Under the pieces are notes generated by a model. It saw only the letters and a program-made list of their open reading frames with translations. It was not told the DNA's origin and searched no databases. The position numbers and the translations under genes were made by a program. Positions 8,292 through 18,233 of a DNA stretch of 64,000 nt are shown piece after piece. This DNA is from Actinomycetes bacterium (GTDB taxonomy: Bacteria > Actinomycetota > Actinomycetes > Mycobacteriales > Mycobacteriaceae): positions 1-64,000 of the forward strand of contig JAEYMI010000038.1 of assembly GCA_023461275.1 (NCBI GenBank), in the 5' to 3' direction. Positions within the stretch are counted from its first letter, which is position 1. Each line of letters starts with the position of its first letter.

Positions 8292-9623
8292 GTGAGCATC
8301 TTCGATCCGCGCCGCAACATCCCGCGCACCGACACGTTGTTGGCGTTGGAACCGGTCGTCGACGCCCGACAACGCCTGGGCGACAGCCATGTTCGGGACG
8401 TCATCCGACGCATCACCGACGACGCGCGTGCCGGCCAGATCCCCGTCGACGAGGTGCAATCACGGGTGCTCGACGCCCTGCGCGACCGCCCGTCGACGAC
8501 GCTACGAGCGGTCCTCAACGCGACCGGAGTGGTGGTGCACACCAACCTCGGGCGCGCCCCGCTCTCGGCTGCAGCGCTCGACGCGGTGATCGCCGCGTCC
8601 GGCTACGTCGACGTGGAACTCGACCTCGACACCGGTACCCGATCCAAACGCGGCCGCGCCACCAAAGCTGCACTGCTGGCGGCATGCCCGGCCGCCGAGG
8701 ATGCGCTGATGGTGAACAACGGTGCGGCAGCGATGGTGTTGGCCACCACCGCACTCGCCGCGGGCCGCGAGGTGATCATCAGTCGCGGCGAGATGATCGA
8801 GATCGGCGCCGGATTCCGGCTCACCGACCTCATCGAATCCACCGGCGCCCGGCTACGTGAAGTCGGCACCACCAACCGCACCCACCTGCGTGACTACGCT
8901 GCTGCGATCAACACCGCTGCGATCAACACCGCTGCACTCAGCGATGCCGGAACCGGATGCGTTCTCAAGGTGCACCCCAGCAACTTTCGGGTCGAAGGGT
9001 TCACCACTGCCGTCGACGTCGCCGACCTCGCCGAGTTGGCCGCTGAACGGGGCGTCCCCCTGGTCGCGGACATCGGAAGCGGCCTACTCACCCCCGACCC
9101 GACGATCCCCGACGAACCCGATGCCACCACCTGGCTCGACGCCGGGGCCGACGTCGTGATCGCCAGTGGCGACAAACTTCTCGGCGGACCGCAGGCAGGC
9201 ATCCTGCTCGGCCGCGCGGAGATCATCGGGCGTCTCGCCCGGCACCCACTCGCCCGGGCGGTGCGGGCGGACAAGTTGGCTCTCGCGGCGATGGAAGCCA
9301 CCCTGGCCGGTGGGCAGGCGCCGGTATCGCAGTATCTGCACGCCGATGCCGACGCGCTCCGAGCCCGCACCGACAGGTTGGCGCACCGACTCAACGTCGA
9401 GGTGGTGGCCCACGACGGTCGCGTCGGCGGTGGCGGAGCACCGGGAGTTCCGTTGCACGGCTGGGCACTTCGGTTACCCGAGCAGATCGCGAAGTCGTTG
9501 CGAACCGGTGATCCCGCGGTCTTGCCGCGCGTACACGACGGCGCGTGCCTCATTGACCTGCGCTGCGTGCCGCCCGACGACGACGAGCGGCTCGGCGAGG
9601 CGATCGCGCGTGCACTCGGCTGA
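8292..9623 (+). CDS. selA: L-seryl-tRNA(Sec) selenium transferase
   Basis: PLP enzyme converting Ser-tRNA(Sec) to Sec-tRNA(Sec) with selenophosphate. 443 residues. The PLP lysine is K295 in SGDKLLGGPQAG; the LNATGVVVHTNLGRAPL and MVNNGAAAM segments are typical. GTG 8292 is preferred: GAGGAGG (8281-8287) is correctly spaced, and any earlier start would lie inside tRNA-Sec. A 15-nt tandem duplication encodes AAINTAAINTAAL (about residues 204-216). It overlaps selB by 14 nt. Confidence 0.96.
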   Translation: MSIFDPRRNIPRTDTLLALEPVVDARQRLGDSHVRDVIRRITDDARAGQIPVDEVQSRVLDALRDRPSTTLRAVLNATGVVVHTNLGRAPLSAAALDAVIAASGYVDVELDLDTGTRSKRGRATKAALLAACPAAEDALMVNNGAAAMVLATTALAAGREVIISRGEMIEIGAGFRLTDLIESTGARLREVGTTNRTHLRDYAAAINTAAINTAALSDAGTGCVLKVHPSNFRVEGFTTAVDVADLAELAAERGVPLVADIGSGLLTPDPTIPDEPDATTWLDAGADVVIASGDKLLGGPQAGILLGRAEIIGRLARHPLARAVRADKLALAAMEATLAGGQAPVSQYLHADADALRARTDRLAHRLNVEVVAHDGRVGGGGAPGVPLHGWALRLPEQIAKSLRTGDPAVLPRVHDGACLIDLRCVPPDDDERLGEAIARALG

Positions 9624-11433
9624 CCAGGCGGCCCGTTCGTACGTGGTGGCGACCGCCGGTCACGTCGATCACGGCAAGAGCACCCTGGTCCGCGCGCTCA
9701 CCGGCATCGAGCCGGACCGGTGGGAAGAGGAACGACGTCGCGGTCTGACCATCGACCTCGGATTCGCCTGGACCACACTGCCATCCGGCGCAGACCTGGC
9801 CTTCGTTGACGTTCCCGGTCATGAACGATTCCTCGGCAACATGCTTGCCGGACTCGGCCCGGTACCGGTGGTGATGTTCGTCGTCGCGGCCGACGAGGGC
9901 TGGCGTGCGCAATCCGGCGACCATCGGGATGCGCTCGCGGCGTTGGGAATCGACCGAGGAATCATCGTCATATCGCGTGCCGACCGCGCCGCGCCGGAAC
10001 GCATAGACGAGGTAATTGACTCTGTCCGAGCCGAATTGGCGTCCACTGGACTGTCCGACGCGCCGGTCGTAGCGGTGTCGGCGATGACGGGCGACGGGAT
10101 CGACCGGCTGCGGACAACCCTCGATGACGTCCTCGCCGCACAGGCGCCAGCCACCACGAGCGGCCCGATCCGATTCTGGGTGGATAGATCGTTCTCGGTG
10201 ACCGGCGCGGGAACTGTTGTGACAGGCACACTCTCGGCCGGGAGCATCAGGCGCGACGACGCGCTGGAGGTCCTCGGCGCCGACGGTGTGCGGCAGGTGA
10301 GCGTTCGAGGTCTGCAGAGTGAAGGCCGCACGCTCTCGGTGGCTCGCCCGGTCAGCCGGATTGCGATCAACCTGCGCGGCATCGGCGCCGACGATCTGGC
10401 CCGGGGCGACGTTCTGGTGACACCCGGCAGCTGCCGAACAACGTCGGTGGTCGACGTCCGACGAACCAGCGGTCGGGTACTCACCGACGCACCCGAGCAG
10501 ATCAGCGTCCACGTCGGCACCGCGTCGATTCCCTCACACCTGCGGCCCTTCGACGACGACCACGCCCGTGTGACCCTCGACCGACCCGTACCACTGGCCC
10601 TCGGCGACCGGATCATCCTGCGCGAACCGGGCGTCGCGATCCTGGCCGGTGCGCAGGTCCTCGACGCCGACCCGCCCCCGCTCCGACGCCGCGGCGCCGC
10701 TGCGGAGCGGCGAGAAGTGTTGAGTACGTTGACCACCCGAGGTGACGCGGCCGCCGAGGTCGCGCGGCGTGGTGCTGTCGAACTCACGTACCTCACCGCG
10801 CTCGGCGTCGCGCGGCCCGACGCTCCGCCGCCTGCCGGGGTCCGGGCCGTCGGCTCCTGGTGGGTCGACGACGCGGTGTTCACCACGTGGACCGAGCGTC
10901 TGCGAAGCGAGGTGAACCGCACGCATCGGCAGGATCCGCTGGCAATCGGTCTGTCCCGCAACGCTGTTCAGGAACTCGTCGGTGTGCCATCCGCCGACCT
11001 CGTCGATGCGGTGGTCGTCGCGTCCGGCGTCGACGAGGTTGATGGATACCTTGCCGCACCGGACCGGGACACCGATCTCGGCCCGGCCGAGGACGCGGTT
11101 GCCGCGCTGGAACGTCGACTCGCGCAGCGCCCCTTCGACGCCCCCGAAGCCGACGACCTCACCGCGCTCGGACTCGGCAGCCGAGAGTTGGCCGCCGCCG
11201 AGCGGGCCAAGCGCCTACTTCGGCTCGGCGACGGGATCGTGGTGCTGCCATCGGGGCCGGCGCTCGCGATGCGGACCCTGGCCGGCCTCGATCAACCGTT
11301 CACCACCAGCGGCGCCCGTCAGGCGCTCGGCACCACCCGGCGCGTGGTCATTCCGCTGCTCGAGCACCTCGACGGCCGGGGCTGGACCCGACGTATCGAC
11401 GCCGGCCACCGGGAAGTGGTGCGCCGATCGTGA
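9610..11433 (+). CDS. selB: Selenocysteine-specific elongation factor SelB
   Basis: Delivers Sec-tRNA(Sec) to UGA codons marked by a SECIS hairpin. 607 residues. The GTPase G1 motif is GHVDHGKS (17-24), G3 is DVPGHE, and the G4 position reads SRAD instead of NKxD. EF-Tu-like domains follow, then C-terminal winged-helix repeats for RNA binding. GTG 9610 lies inside the end of selA, so translation is probably coupled. The length matches the family. Confidence 0.95.
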   Translation: MHSADQAARSYVVATAGHVDHGKSTLVRALTGIEPDRWEEERRRGLTIDLGFAWTTLPSGADLAFVDVPGHERFLGNMLAGLGPVPVVMFVVAADEGWRAQSGDHRDALAALGIDRGIIVISRADRAAPERIDEVIDSVRAELASTGLSDAPVVAVSAMTGDGIDRLRTTLDDVLAAQAPATTSGPIRFWVDRSFSVTGAGTVVTGTLSAGSIRRDDALEVLGADGVRQVSVRGLQSEGRTLSVARPVSRIAINLRGIGADDLARGDVLVTPGSCRTTSVVDVRRTSGRVLTDAPEQISVHVGTASIPSHLRPFDDDHARVTLDRPVPLALGDRIILREPGVAILAGAQVLDADPPPLRRRGAAAERREVLSTLTTRGDAAAEVARRGAVELTYLTALGVARPDAPPPAGVRAVGSWWVDDAVFTTWTERLRSEVNRTHRQDPLAIGLSRNAVQELVGVPSADLVDAVVVASGVDEVDGYLAAPDRDTDLGPAEDAVAALERRLAQRPFDAPEADDLTALGLGSRELAAAERAKRLLRLGDGIVVLPSGPALAMRTLAGLDQPFTTSGARQALGTTRRVVIPLLEHLDGRGWTRRIDAGHREVVRRS

Positions 11434-11501
11434 CTGGTCAGGCACCCGAACTCGACTGCATGCCGCATGCCTTGTTCGCGAGGCGGCACGCCCCCACGCC
11501 G

Positions 11502-11507
11502 TAGGGT
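11502..11507 (+). promoter_or_regulatory. -10 hexamer of the LysR gene (leaderless type)
   Basis: TAGGGT ends 7 nt before ATG 11515, with no ribosome-binding site between. Confidence 0.45.
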
Positions 11508-11514
11508 GTCACTC

Positions 11515-12402
11515 ATGGACGTCAAGCGGCTGCGGATTCTGCGTGAATTCGCCGATCGCGGGTCGGTCGCGGCAGTCGCCGAGGCGATGCACATGACGCC
11601 GTCGGCGGTCAGCCAGCAACTCAAAGTCCTTGCGCGCGAAGCCGGCGTCACCCTGCTCGAACAGGATGGCCGCAACATCCGGCTCACCGACGCCGGACAC
11701 GCGCTGGTGCTGCGCGCCGACGACGTCATCGCCGCCGTCGAGCGGGCCCGCGAAGAGATGGCGTCCTACCGGTCGGGGCATCCATCGGTGCGGTTGGCGA
11801 TGTTCCCGTCGGGCGCCACGCTGCTGCTGCCCGAGTTGTTGAAGGCCGCCTCGGAAGCCGAGATCGACGTGCACGCCACACATCTCGACGTCGGCTACCC
11901 CGACGCCCCACCCGCGCTGGCCGACCACGACGTCGTCGTCACCCACCGCGACGAGCGCACCGCGTCGGTGCGCCTGCCCAGAGTGGCCGTCACCGAACTC
12001 ATGCGTGAGCCGCTCGACGTCGTCGTGAGCCCCACTTCGCCGTTCGCGCAGCAGGATTCGGTCCTCGTCGAAGATCTCGCGGACAGCGACTGGATCAGCG
12101 TCGAAGGCGGTTTCCCGGTCGACGATGTGCTGCTCTCGATCTCGGCGGTAACCGGAGTCGCGCCGCGCGTCACGCAGCGGATGCTGGACTTCACCACCAT
12201 CGAGGCGCTCGTGGCGGCTGATCAGGGCATCGCGCTGATACCGCGGTTCGCGGTCCGGCATCCCGGCGTCCGGCGACTCGAGTTACGTGGGGTTCGGGCG
12301 GCCCGCGTGTACGAGGCGTTGACCCGCCCGAATCCGCGGGGTGCGGTGGCTGCTGTGGTCGAACGTCTCGTCGGCATCGCACAGGCCGCAACCGGGGAAT
12401 GA
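11515..12402 (+). CDS. LysR-family transcriptional regulator
   Basis: 295 residues. The N-terminal winged helix-turn-helix (about 1-60, including GSVAAVAEAMHMTPSAVSQQLK) is followed by a LysR-type effector-binding domain (about 85-290). The target is unknown. The downstream hydrolase on the same strand is a possible partner, while selB upstream is probably unrelated. ATG 11515 is supported by the -10 hexamer 7 nt upstream. Confidence 0.9.
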   Translation: MDVKRLRILREFADRGSVAAVAEAMHMTPSAVSQQLKVLAREAGVTLLEQDGRNIRLTDAGHALVLRADDVIAAVERAREEMASYRSGHPSVRLAMFPSGATLLLPELLKAASEAEIDVHATHLDVGYPDAPPALADHDVVVTHRDERTASVRLPRVAVTELMREPLDVVVSPTSPFAQQDSVLVEDLADSDWISVEGGFPVDDVLLSISAVTGVAPRVTQRMLDFTTIEALVAADQGIALIPRFAVRHPGVRRLELRGVRAARVYEALTRPNPRGAVAAVVERLVGIAQAATGE

Positions 12403-12432
12403 CGGGCAGGAAAATGATGGCAGGGGAGGATG

Positions 12433-13497
12433 ATGGACGGCACACCACTGGCGTGTGAATCGATGCCCGACGCGTGGGGCGCACTCGACCGCGTGCAGCG
12501 ACTGACGTATGAGACCGTCAGCGGCACAGGCGAACCCGCCGTCGCCGAGGCGATCATCCGGACACCGCCTGGCCCGGCCCCCGAACGTGGCTGGCCGGTG
12601 GTCGCCTGGGATCACGGGACGTCGGGCATCGGGCAGCAGTGCGGGCTCACCGGGTCACCCGAGATCGAAGCGAACACCGCGCTGGTGATCAAACGACTCA
12701 ACACCGCCGGATTCGCCGTGGTCGCGCCCGACTATCTGGGCTTGAGTCCGGCGTCGCCTGGCCCACATCCGTACCTGCACAGCAGATCCGAGGCCACCGC
12801 GACCATCGACGCGGTACGCGCGGCCCGGATCGCGATGCCCGATCTGGGCGCCGAATGGGCGGTGGCCGGCGAATCGCAGGGCGGGCATGCCGCGTTGGCG
12901 ACCGCCCATCAGGCCACCCGACGCGCCCCCGACCTCGACTTCCGTGGCACGGTCGCGGTATCCCCGGCGTCGAACATCGAGACCGTTTTCCGACGGGTCC
13001 GGCCGGGCGGCCGTCCGATCCCGCTGTTTCCGGTCGGCAGTTTCGCCGCGGTGCTGACCGGCATGACCGTCGGCCAATCCGACGTCGACGTGCGCGACTA
13101 TCTCTCGCCCGACGGCCTGCGTATCATCGACGCGATTGCCGATACCTGCAGTCCCGCTTGGACATCGGTGGTCGGCGAGCTGACCGCCGCCGACCTGGTG
13201 AGCAAGCCGCTGGCGACACCGGAGTTTGCCGACGCGCTGCGCCGCTACATGAAGGTCGAGACCTCCGGTTACGACGCGCCGATCCTCATCGTGCACGGCC
13301 TACGCGACGTTCGGGTTCCGCTGCCCCTCACTCTCGCCCTGTTGGCCCAATTGCGGAGGGGTGGAACACGATTCAAGTTCCGGCTCGTCGACGCCAGCCA
13401 TGACGACTTGCTGTTGGTCAAGGGCGGACTCGACATCGCGGTCACTTACCTGGACACCATTCTCGGCTCAAGCGGTGCAACGGAACTCGAGATGTGA
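12433..13497 (+). CDS. Alpha/beta hydrolase, secretory-lipase (LIP) family, no signal peptide
   Basis: 354 residues. The nucleophile elbow is GESQGG, preceded by an oxyanion-type segment WDHGTSG; a C-terminal IVHGLRDVRVP supplies the acid region and the H in ASHDDLL the probable catalytic His. It resembles actinobacterial LIP-family hydrolases, but unlike the homologue at 41889 it lacks a signal peptide, so it is probably cytoplasmic. ATG codons at 12430 and 12433 are both possible. GGGGAGG (12423-12429) sits very close, favouring 12433 or a later start. Substrate unknown. Confidence 0.82.
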   Translation: MDGTPLACESMPDAWGALDRVQRLTYETVSGTGEPAVAEAIIRTPPGPAPERGWPVVAWDHGTSGIGQQCGLTGSPEIEANTALVIKRLNTAGFAVVAPDYLGLSPASPGPHPYLHSRSEATATIDAVRAARIAMPDLGAEWAVAGESQGGHAALATAHQATRRAPDLDFRGTVAVSPASNIETVFRRVRPGGRPIPLFPVGSFAAVLTGMTVGQSDVDVRDYLSPDGLRIIDAIADTCSPAWTSVVGELTAADLVSKPLATPEFADALRRYMKVETSGYDAPILIVHGLRDVRVPLPLTLALLAQLRRGGTRFKFRLVDASHDDLLLVKGGLDIAVTYLDTILGSSGATELEM

Positions 13498-13536
13498 CAT
13501 GGCCGGGATGCGTCGATCTGAGTGAGCGTCACGGTG

Positions 13537-14916
13537 TCAGGACAGTGGGCCGGGTGCGGCAGGTGGTCCCACCGTTCCGCTGCGCAACATGCGTTCGCGC
13601 AGCGCGTCGTAGATCGGAGGCGAATCGGCCACGCGCGCAACGATCATCGCCACACCGGTGCCGACCAGCATGGGGATGGTCGCGCCGGTGACGGCGGTCA
13701 TCTCGATGGCCAGGACGATCCCGGTGAACGGCGCCTGCACCACCGCGGCGAACAGGGTGGTCATTCCGACCAGCGCCAGGGCGATCCGCAGATCGGTGTG
13801 CAGGCCGGGCACGGCCACGGCGACCAGTTCGTTGAACAAGAAGCCCGACAATGTGCCGAGCGCGAGGATCGGGGCGAACAGGCCGCCGGGCGTTCCCGCC
13901 GAATACGACAGCGGGCCGGCGACGAACCGGAACGCGATCAGGCCCAACAGCCCGACGATCGCAAAGGAATGACCGAACAGCAGGTCCTGGGACAGTCCGT
14001 CGCCGCCGCCGGCGCTGAGCGGATTCAGATACAGCGCCGCGCCGATGATCGCGCCGATCGCCGCGGCCTTGACGATCGGGGACACTGACGTCACTTGGTC
14101 GAAGAGACTCATGCATCCGAGGATTGTTCGCGTGTAAGCGACGCCGATCAGCCCCATCACCAGCCCGAACACCGCGAAGATGGGCAACGTGGTGAGGGCC
14201 GGCGCGCCGATCTGCTCCACAACGAAGTCGGGGTGATCGCCCAGGATGAGGCGACTACAGCCGACCGCGGTCGCGGCGGCGAACATGGTTGCGACGGTGT
14301 CGCGGACGCGGACGCGCTTGGTGACCTCTTCGAACACGAAGATCGTCGCCGATACCGGCGCATTGAAGGCGACGGCAAGGCCGGCACCGGAGAGCACGGT
14401 CTGTAGTTCGCGGACCTCGCGGATGGTGACTCGGGCGTAGCGGCCGACGGCCGCGCCGATCGCGGCGGCCATGTGTACCGTCGGACCTTCCCGGCCGAGC
14501 ACGAGTCCGCCGAGCCCGATGGAGACCAGACCGCCGACGAATCGGGCCGGCACCACCCTCAGCGGCGGCGGATCGGCCTGTCCGCGATCAACCGCCTCGA
14601 CGTGCTGAATTCCGCTTCCGGCCGAGAGCGGTACCCATCGCCCGATTCCGGCTCCCACCGCGGCAGCAGCGGCTGACACCGCGATCGGGATCAGCCATCC
14701 GAGAGTGATCCCGTGCGACCACTGGAACAGGTCGATGCGGACGGAGTCGAGACGCTCCAGGCACCAGCGGAATCCGCCGCCGACGAACCCGGCGACCACC
14801 CCGGCGATGAGCGCGAGAACCGGGACGCGGATGATCTCGAACACCGACGACGACGCGGCATCAGCCGAATCGGCATCACCCGAACCCGGGTCGGTCGATT
14901 CCGCATCATCAGCCAT
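13537..14916 (-). CDS. CLC-family chloride/proton antiporter
   Basis: 459-residue polytopic membrane protein. The CLC signature regions are GSGIQ, GREGPTV (gating Glu) and GGLFAP, and a Tyr in PPIYDAL matches the central anion-coordinating Tyr. AFNAPVSATIFVFEEV keeps the internal proton-pathway Glu. Having both the gating and proton glutamates points to a Cl-/H+ antiporter rather than a passive channel. It is convergent with the preceding hydrolase. Confidence 0.92.
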   Translation of the reverse strand: MADDAESTDPGSGDADSADAASSSVFEIIRVPVLALIAGVVAGFVGGGFRWCLERLDSVRIDLFQWSHGITLGWLIPIAVSAAAAAVGAGIGRWVPLSAGSGIQHVEAVDRGQADPPPLRVVPARFVGGLVSIGLGGLVLGREGPTVHMAAAIGAAVGRYARVTIREVRELQTVLSGAGLAVAFNAPVSATIFVFEEVTKRVRVRDTVATMFAAATAVGCSRLILGDHPDFVVEQIGAPALTTLPIFAVFGLVMGLIGVAYTRTILGCMSLFDQVTSVSPIVKAAAIGAIIGAALYLNPLSAGGGDGLSQDLLFGHSFAIVGLLGLIAFRFVAGPLSYSAGTPGGLFAPILALGTLSGFLFNELVAVAVPGLHTDLRIALALVGMTTLFAAVVQAPFTGIVLAIEMTAVTGATIPMLVGTGVAMIVARVADSPPIYDALRERMLRSGTVGPPAAPGPLS

Positions 14917-14992
14917 CTGCCGACATCAGCCCTTCCGTGAACGCACCCCGCTCACGCAAAAGACTAGATGCCGACCGACTCGATCAGTCGGA

Positions 14993-15361
14993 TTACTCCG
15001 AGGTCGGCTGTGCGGCGATCTCGGCGCGCACGGCGTCCATGTCGAGTTCCTCGACCTTGCCGATGAGCTCCTCGAGCTGGGCCGCGGGCAGCGCGCCGGC
15101 CTGGTTGAACACCAGCACGCCGTCGCGGAAGGCCATCAGCGTCGGGATCGAGCGGATCCCGAAACCGGCGGCGAGCTGCTGCTCGGCCTCGGTGTCGACC
15201 TTGCCGAACACGATGTCGGAATGCGTCTCGGACGCCTTCTCGAACACCGGTCCGAACTGCCGGCACGGTCCGCACCAGCTCGCCCAGAAGTCGAGCAGCA
15301 CGATGCCGTCGCTGTTGATGGTGTCGTTAAAGGTGTCCAGGGTGATCTCACGGGTAGCCAT
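14993..15361 (-). CDS. trxA: Thioredoxin
   Basis: 122 residues, one thioredoxin fold with active site WCGPC and cis-proline segment SIPTL. A 10-15 residue acidic C-terminal extension exceeds the minimal 105-residue form. A cytoplasmic thiol-disulfide reductant. It stands apart from any thioredoxin reductase gene, so it is probably one of several thioredoxins. Confidence 0.95.
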   Translation of the reverse strand: MATREITLDTFNDTINSDGIVLLDFWASWCGPCRQFGPVFEKASETHSDIVFGKVDTEAEQQLAAGFGIRSIPTLMAFRDGVLVFNQAGALPAAQLEELIGKVEELDMDAVRAEIAAQPTSE

Positions 15362-15404
15362 GCGTCTATCAACCCCTCACCCCATGCGGTAAATTCCGGC
15401 CGCG

Positions 15405-16715
15405 CTACTGCTGCACCCGGATGGCCGGCGGCGACCACGATCCGGTGAGCACGGAATGCCTGGGTGCGTACAAGCGCAGCGTCACGCCCAACGGGCCGTC
15501 GGGGCAGGGGAGCCAGTTGGCGACCTTGTCCGGCCCGGGGTTGGCGTGCTGCATCCAGATGTCGAGGGAGCCGTCGTCGTTGTAGCGCATCGGGTCACGA
15601 TCCCCGATGGCGAATCGGTCCAGTTCATTGGCCGATTGGAAGCCTTCGGCGTCGTACATGGTGACCGACCAGAACGCGTCCACCGGCGGCAGTTCGTCGG
15701 CGTCGAAGTGCAGCACGTAGTTCGACGCACCTGTCAATGGTCGCCCGTCGGCGTCGGCGACGTTGAGCGGGTAGACCGCATCTTCGGCCGGGTTGGCGCC
15801 GAGCCCGCCCAGGCAGACCCGCGCGCGCGTCAGGTAGTTGTTGCCGTAGACGCCGATCGACTCGGTCATGACGTTCCACCCGTTCACTCGGCGGCCGACG
15901 CCCGACAGGTCACTGATGGTGGCCAACGCCGCGGCGGCACCGCGCTCGATCTGCGCCCGCTCATCGGCGTCGAACTTCTCGGCGTCGAAGTCCTGTCCCG
16001 GAACCAGGCCGAGGTTGGCGATGCGCGCGATGATCGACTGATCGGTGAGGTGCGGTGCGTCGACCTTGAGTATGTCGGCGGCGAGGGCGAAGAAGTCCAG
16101 TGCAGCCATCTCGTTGACCTGACGCAGCGGCTCGGCAGCCGGGTCGACGTCATCACGGGGCGGTTCCGGTGTCCAACCGGTGGAAACGGCGGTCGCGAAG
16201 CCGTCCTGGAACTTTCCGACGACGTCATAGTCCGACGGGCCGTTGGTCTGGGTCCGCCCGATCACCCAGACGTGCATGGTCGGTGATTCGATGACGACGC
16301 AGTCGGCGTCGGACGTGGCGACCTCGCCGGAAAAGTTGGGTGGCACAACAAGATAACTCTGCGCCTCGGTTCCGGTGGTGCGCTTGCCCGGTGCGGCGAA
16401 GACGTCGGTCCACATGTCCAGCATCGGCAGCATGTAGTAGCGGTCGTCGCTGTCGGGGACATCGATGCGCACCGGACCGCCGGTCAGATCGAGCCACATC
16501 GACGAGTAGAGGGTGTCGAAGTTGGGCCGGACGACCGCGCGGAAATCAGCTGCCGGGAAAGCGCGCAGGTGCGTGAATTCGTTGGCCGGACCGAACGGCG
16601 TGTCCGCGGCGCACAGCGTCTGCTGGCGTCGGGACAGTTCCATCGTGACCAGCGGATACAGGTACGTGTACGCCTCGGTGGCCAGGGTTTCCAGGTCGTC
16701 GGAGAGTGTGCTCAT
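15405..16715 (-). CDS. DUF1254/DUF1214 domain protein
   Basis: 436 residues. The N-terminal half has the DUF1254 pattern (EAYTYLYPLV, NEFTHLRAFP, VVRPNFDTLYS, DRYYMLPMLDMW). The C-terminal half has the DUF1214 pattern (NYVLHFDADELPPVDAFWSVTMYD, ANPGPDKVANWLPCP). The function of this widespread family is not settled. No signal peptide is visible. The start at MSTLSDD is chosen over an in-frame codon 12 nt upstream because the conserved region begins near it. Confidence 0.85.
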   Translation of the reverse strand: MSTLSDDLETLATEAYTYLYPLVTMELSRRQQTLCAADTPFGPANEFTHLRAFPAADFRAVVRPNFDTLYSSMWLDLTGGPVRIDVPDSDDRYYMLPMLDMWTDVFAAPGKRTTGTEAQSYLVVPPNFSGEVATSDADCVVIESPTMHVWVIGRTQTNGPSDYDVVGKFQDGFATAVSTGWTPEPPRDDVDPAAEPLRQVNEMAALDFFALAADILKVDAPHLTDQSIIARIANLGLVPGQDFDAEKFDADERAQIERGAAAALATISDLSGVGRRVNGWNVMTESIGVYGNNYLTRARVCLGGLGANPAEDAVYPLNVADADGRPLTGASNYVLHFDADELPPVDAFWSVTMYDAEGFQSANELDRFAIGDRDPMRYNDDGSLDIWMQHANPGPDKVANWLPCPDGPLGVTLRLYAPRHSVLTGSWSPPAIRVQQ

Positions 16716-16802
16716 GGCGCACAGCATGCCGCCGGCCCGAGGCTGTCCGGCTCACCCTGATCGGGTGATGCTCGTCGGCGGTGACGGTGGCATCGTCGAA
16801 GC

Positions 16803-18233
16803 ATGGACGCTGCCACCAGAGTGGGATCGGGGACCGAGGTGCGATTGGGCACCAGAGTGGAATCGGGACGAGCCGCCCGGCTGCGGGTGTCGCCGGACGC
16901 TCTGGGTGTAATCGCCGACGAGGTGCTCGCCGACGACAGCAACCGCGACGCCACCGGATTGTTGCTGCGGCAGGCCGAGTCTCGCGTCCCCTCCCTGATC
17001 CCGATCCGCCACGGCCGGATGGCGCGCACCGCGTTCACGTTCTATCGCGGTGCGGCGCTGATCATGGCCGACGACCTCGCGAGAACGCCCAACAGTGGTC
17101 TCACAGTGCAGCTATGCGGCGACGCGCACCTCAGCAACTTCGGCTTCTTCGCCACCCCGGAACGTCGACTTGCCTTCGACGTCAACGACTTCGACGAGAC
17201 CTATCCCGGTCCTTTCGAGTGGGATGTGAAGCGGTTGGTCGCCAGTCTCGTCGTCGCCGGCCGTGACAACGGCTTCGGGCGCAAGGAGGCCAGGAAGGTC
17301 GCGCGGGCAGCGGCGCAGGAATATCGCGAGACGATGACCGCACAGGCCGAATTGGGCACGCTGGCTTGCTGGTACAGCCACGCCGAGCCCACTGATCGGC
17401 TGGTCGCGATCCGAAAACTCGTCGACGAGTCAACCGTCGCAGAGGTGCGCAAACAGATTCGCAAGGCGTGGCGTCGGGACAGCGAACAAGCCCTGAGCAA
17501 GCTCACCACCGTCGTCGACGGCAGGATCGGATTCGTCAGTGCGCCACCGTTGATCGCGCCTCTCGAGGAGATCGTCCCCGAGGATGCCATCGGGGAGATG
17601 TATGCCCAATTGCAGCACCGCCTGGCGTCTTTCCGGTCGACGATGGCGCCGCATCACCGGGTTCTGCTCGACAAGTTCGAGTTCGTGCGGATGGCCAGAA
17701 AGGTCGTCGGCGTGGGCAGCGTCGGAACCCAGGCGTGGGTGCTGCTCCTGCGTGGCAAGGGTGACGACGATCCGCTTCTGTTGCAGGCCAAGGAAGCTCA
17801 GCGATCGGTCCTCGCCGACTACGTCGAAGGACCTCAGTACGCCAACGAGGGCGAGCGGGTGGTGTTCGGGCAGCGACTCACCCAGGCGGTCAGCGACGTG
17901 TTCCTCGGGTGGGACTCCGGCCCCGGCTACGACGGTACGGTCCGCGATTTCTATCTCCGGCAGTTGCGAGATGCCAAGGGGTCCATCCTGATCGAGGCCC
18001 TCGGGCCGACGGCGCTGTCAGCCTACGGGCGGGCATGCGGTCGGGTGCTGGCCTTCGGACACGCCAGATCCGGAGACCCGGTGGCGATCAGCGAGTATCT
18101 CGGCGATACCGATGAATTCGACCGTGCCATGGGCACATTCGCCGATGCCTATGCGCGCCGCAACGAGCGTGACCACGCGGCGTTCACCGCGGCCATCGAT
18201 CAGGGTCTGATCGCCGCCGAGATGGGCGTCTGA
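16803..18233 (+). CDS. DUF2252 family protein
   Basis: 476 residues. It has the DUF2252 hallmarks: RMARTAFTFYRGAA, QLCGDAHLSNFGFF, FDVNDFDETYPGPFEWDVKRL and the later VGVGSVGTQAWVLLLRG. The family is distantly kinase-like in fold, with GDAHLSNF and DVNDFDE resembling a catalytic loop and metal-binding Asp. Substrate unknown. It stands alone between divergently and convergently oriented neighbours. Confidence 0.87.
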   Translation: MDAATRVGSGTEVRLGTRVESGRAARLRVSPDALGVIADEVLADDSNRDATGLLLRQAESRVPSLIPIRHGRMARTAFTFYRGAALIMADDLARTPNSGLTVQLCGDAHLSNFGFFATPERRLAFDVNDFDETYPGPFEWDVKRLVASLVVAGRDNGFGRKEARKVARAAAQEYRETMTAQAELGTLACWYSHAEPTDRLVAIRKLVDESTVAEVRKQIRKAWRRDSEQALSKLTTVVDGRIGFVSAPPLIAPLEEIVPEDAIGEMYAQLQHRLASFRSTMAPHHRVLLDKFEFVRMARKVVGVGSVGTQAWVLLLRGKGDDDPLLLQAKEAQRSVLADYVEGPQYANEGERVVFGQRLTQAVSDVFLGWDSGPGYDGTVRDFYLRQLRDAKGSILIEALGPTALSAYGRACGRVLAFGHARSGDPVAISEYLGDTDEFDRAMGTFADAYARRNERDHAAFTAAIDQGLIAAEMGV

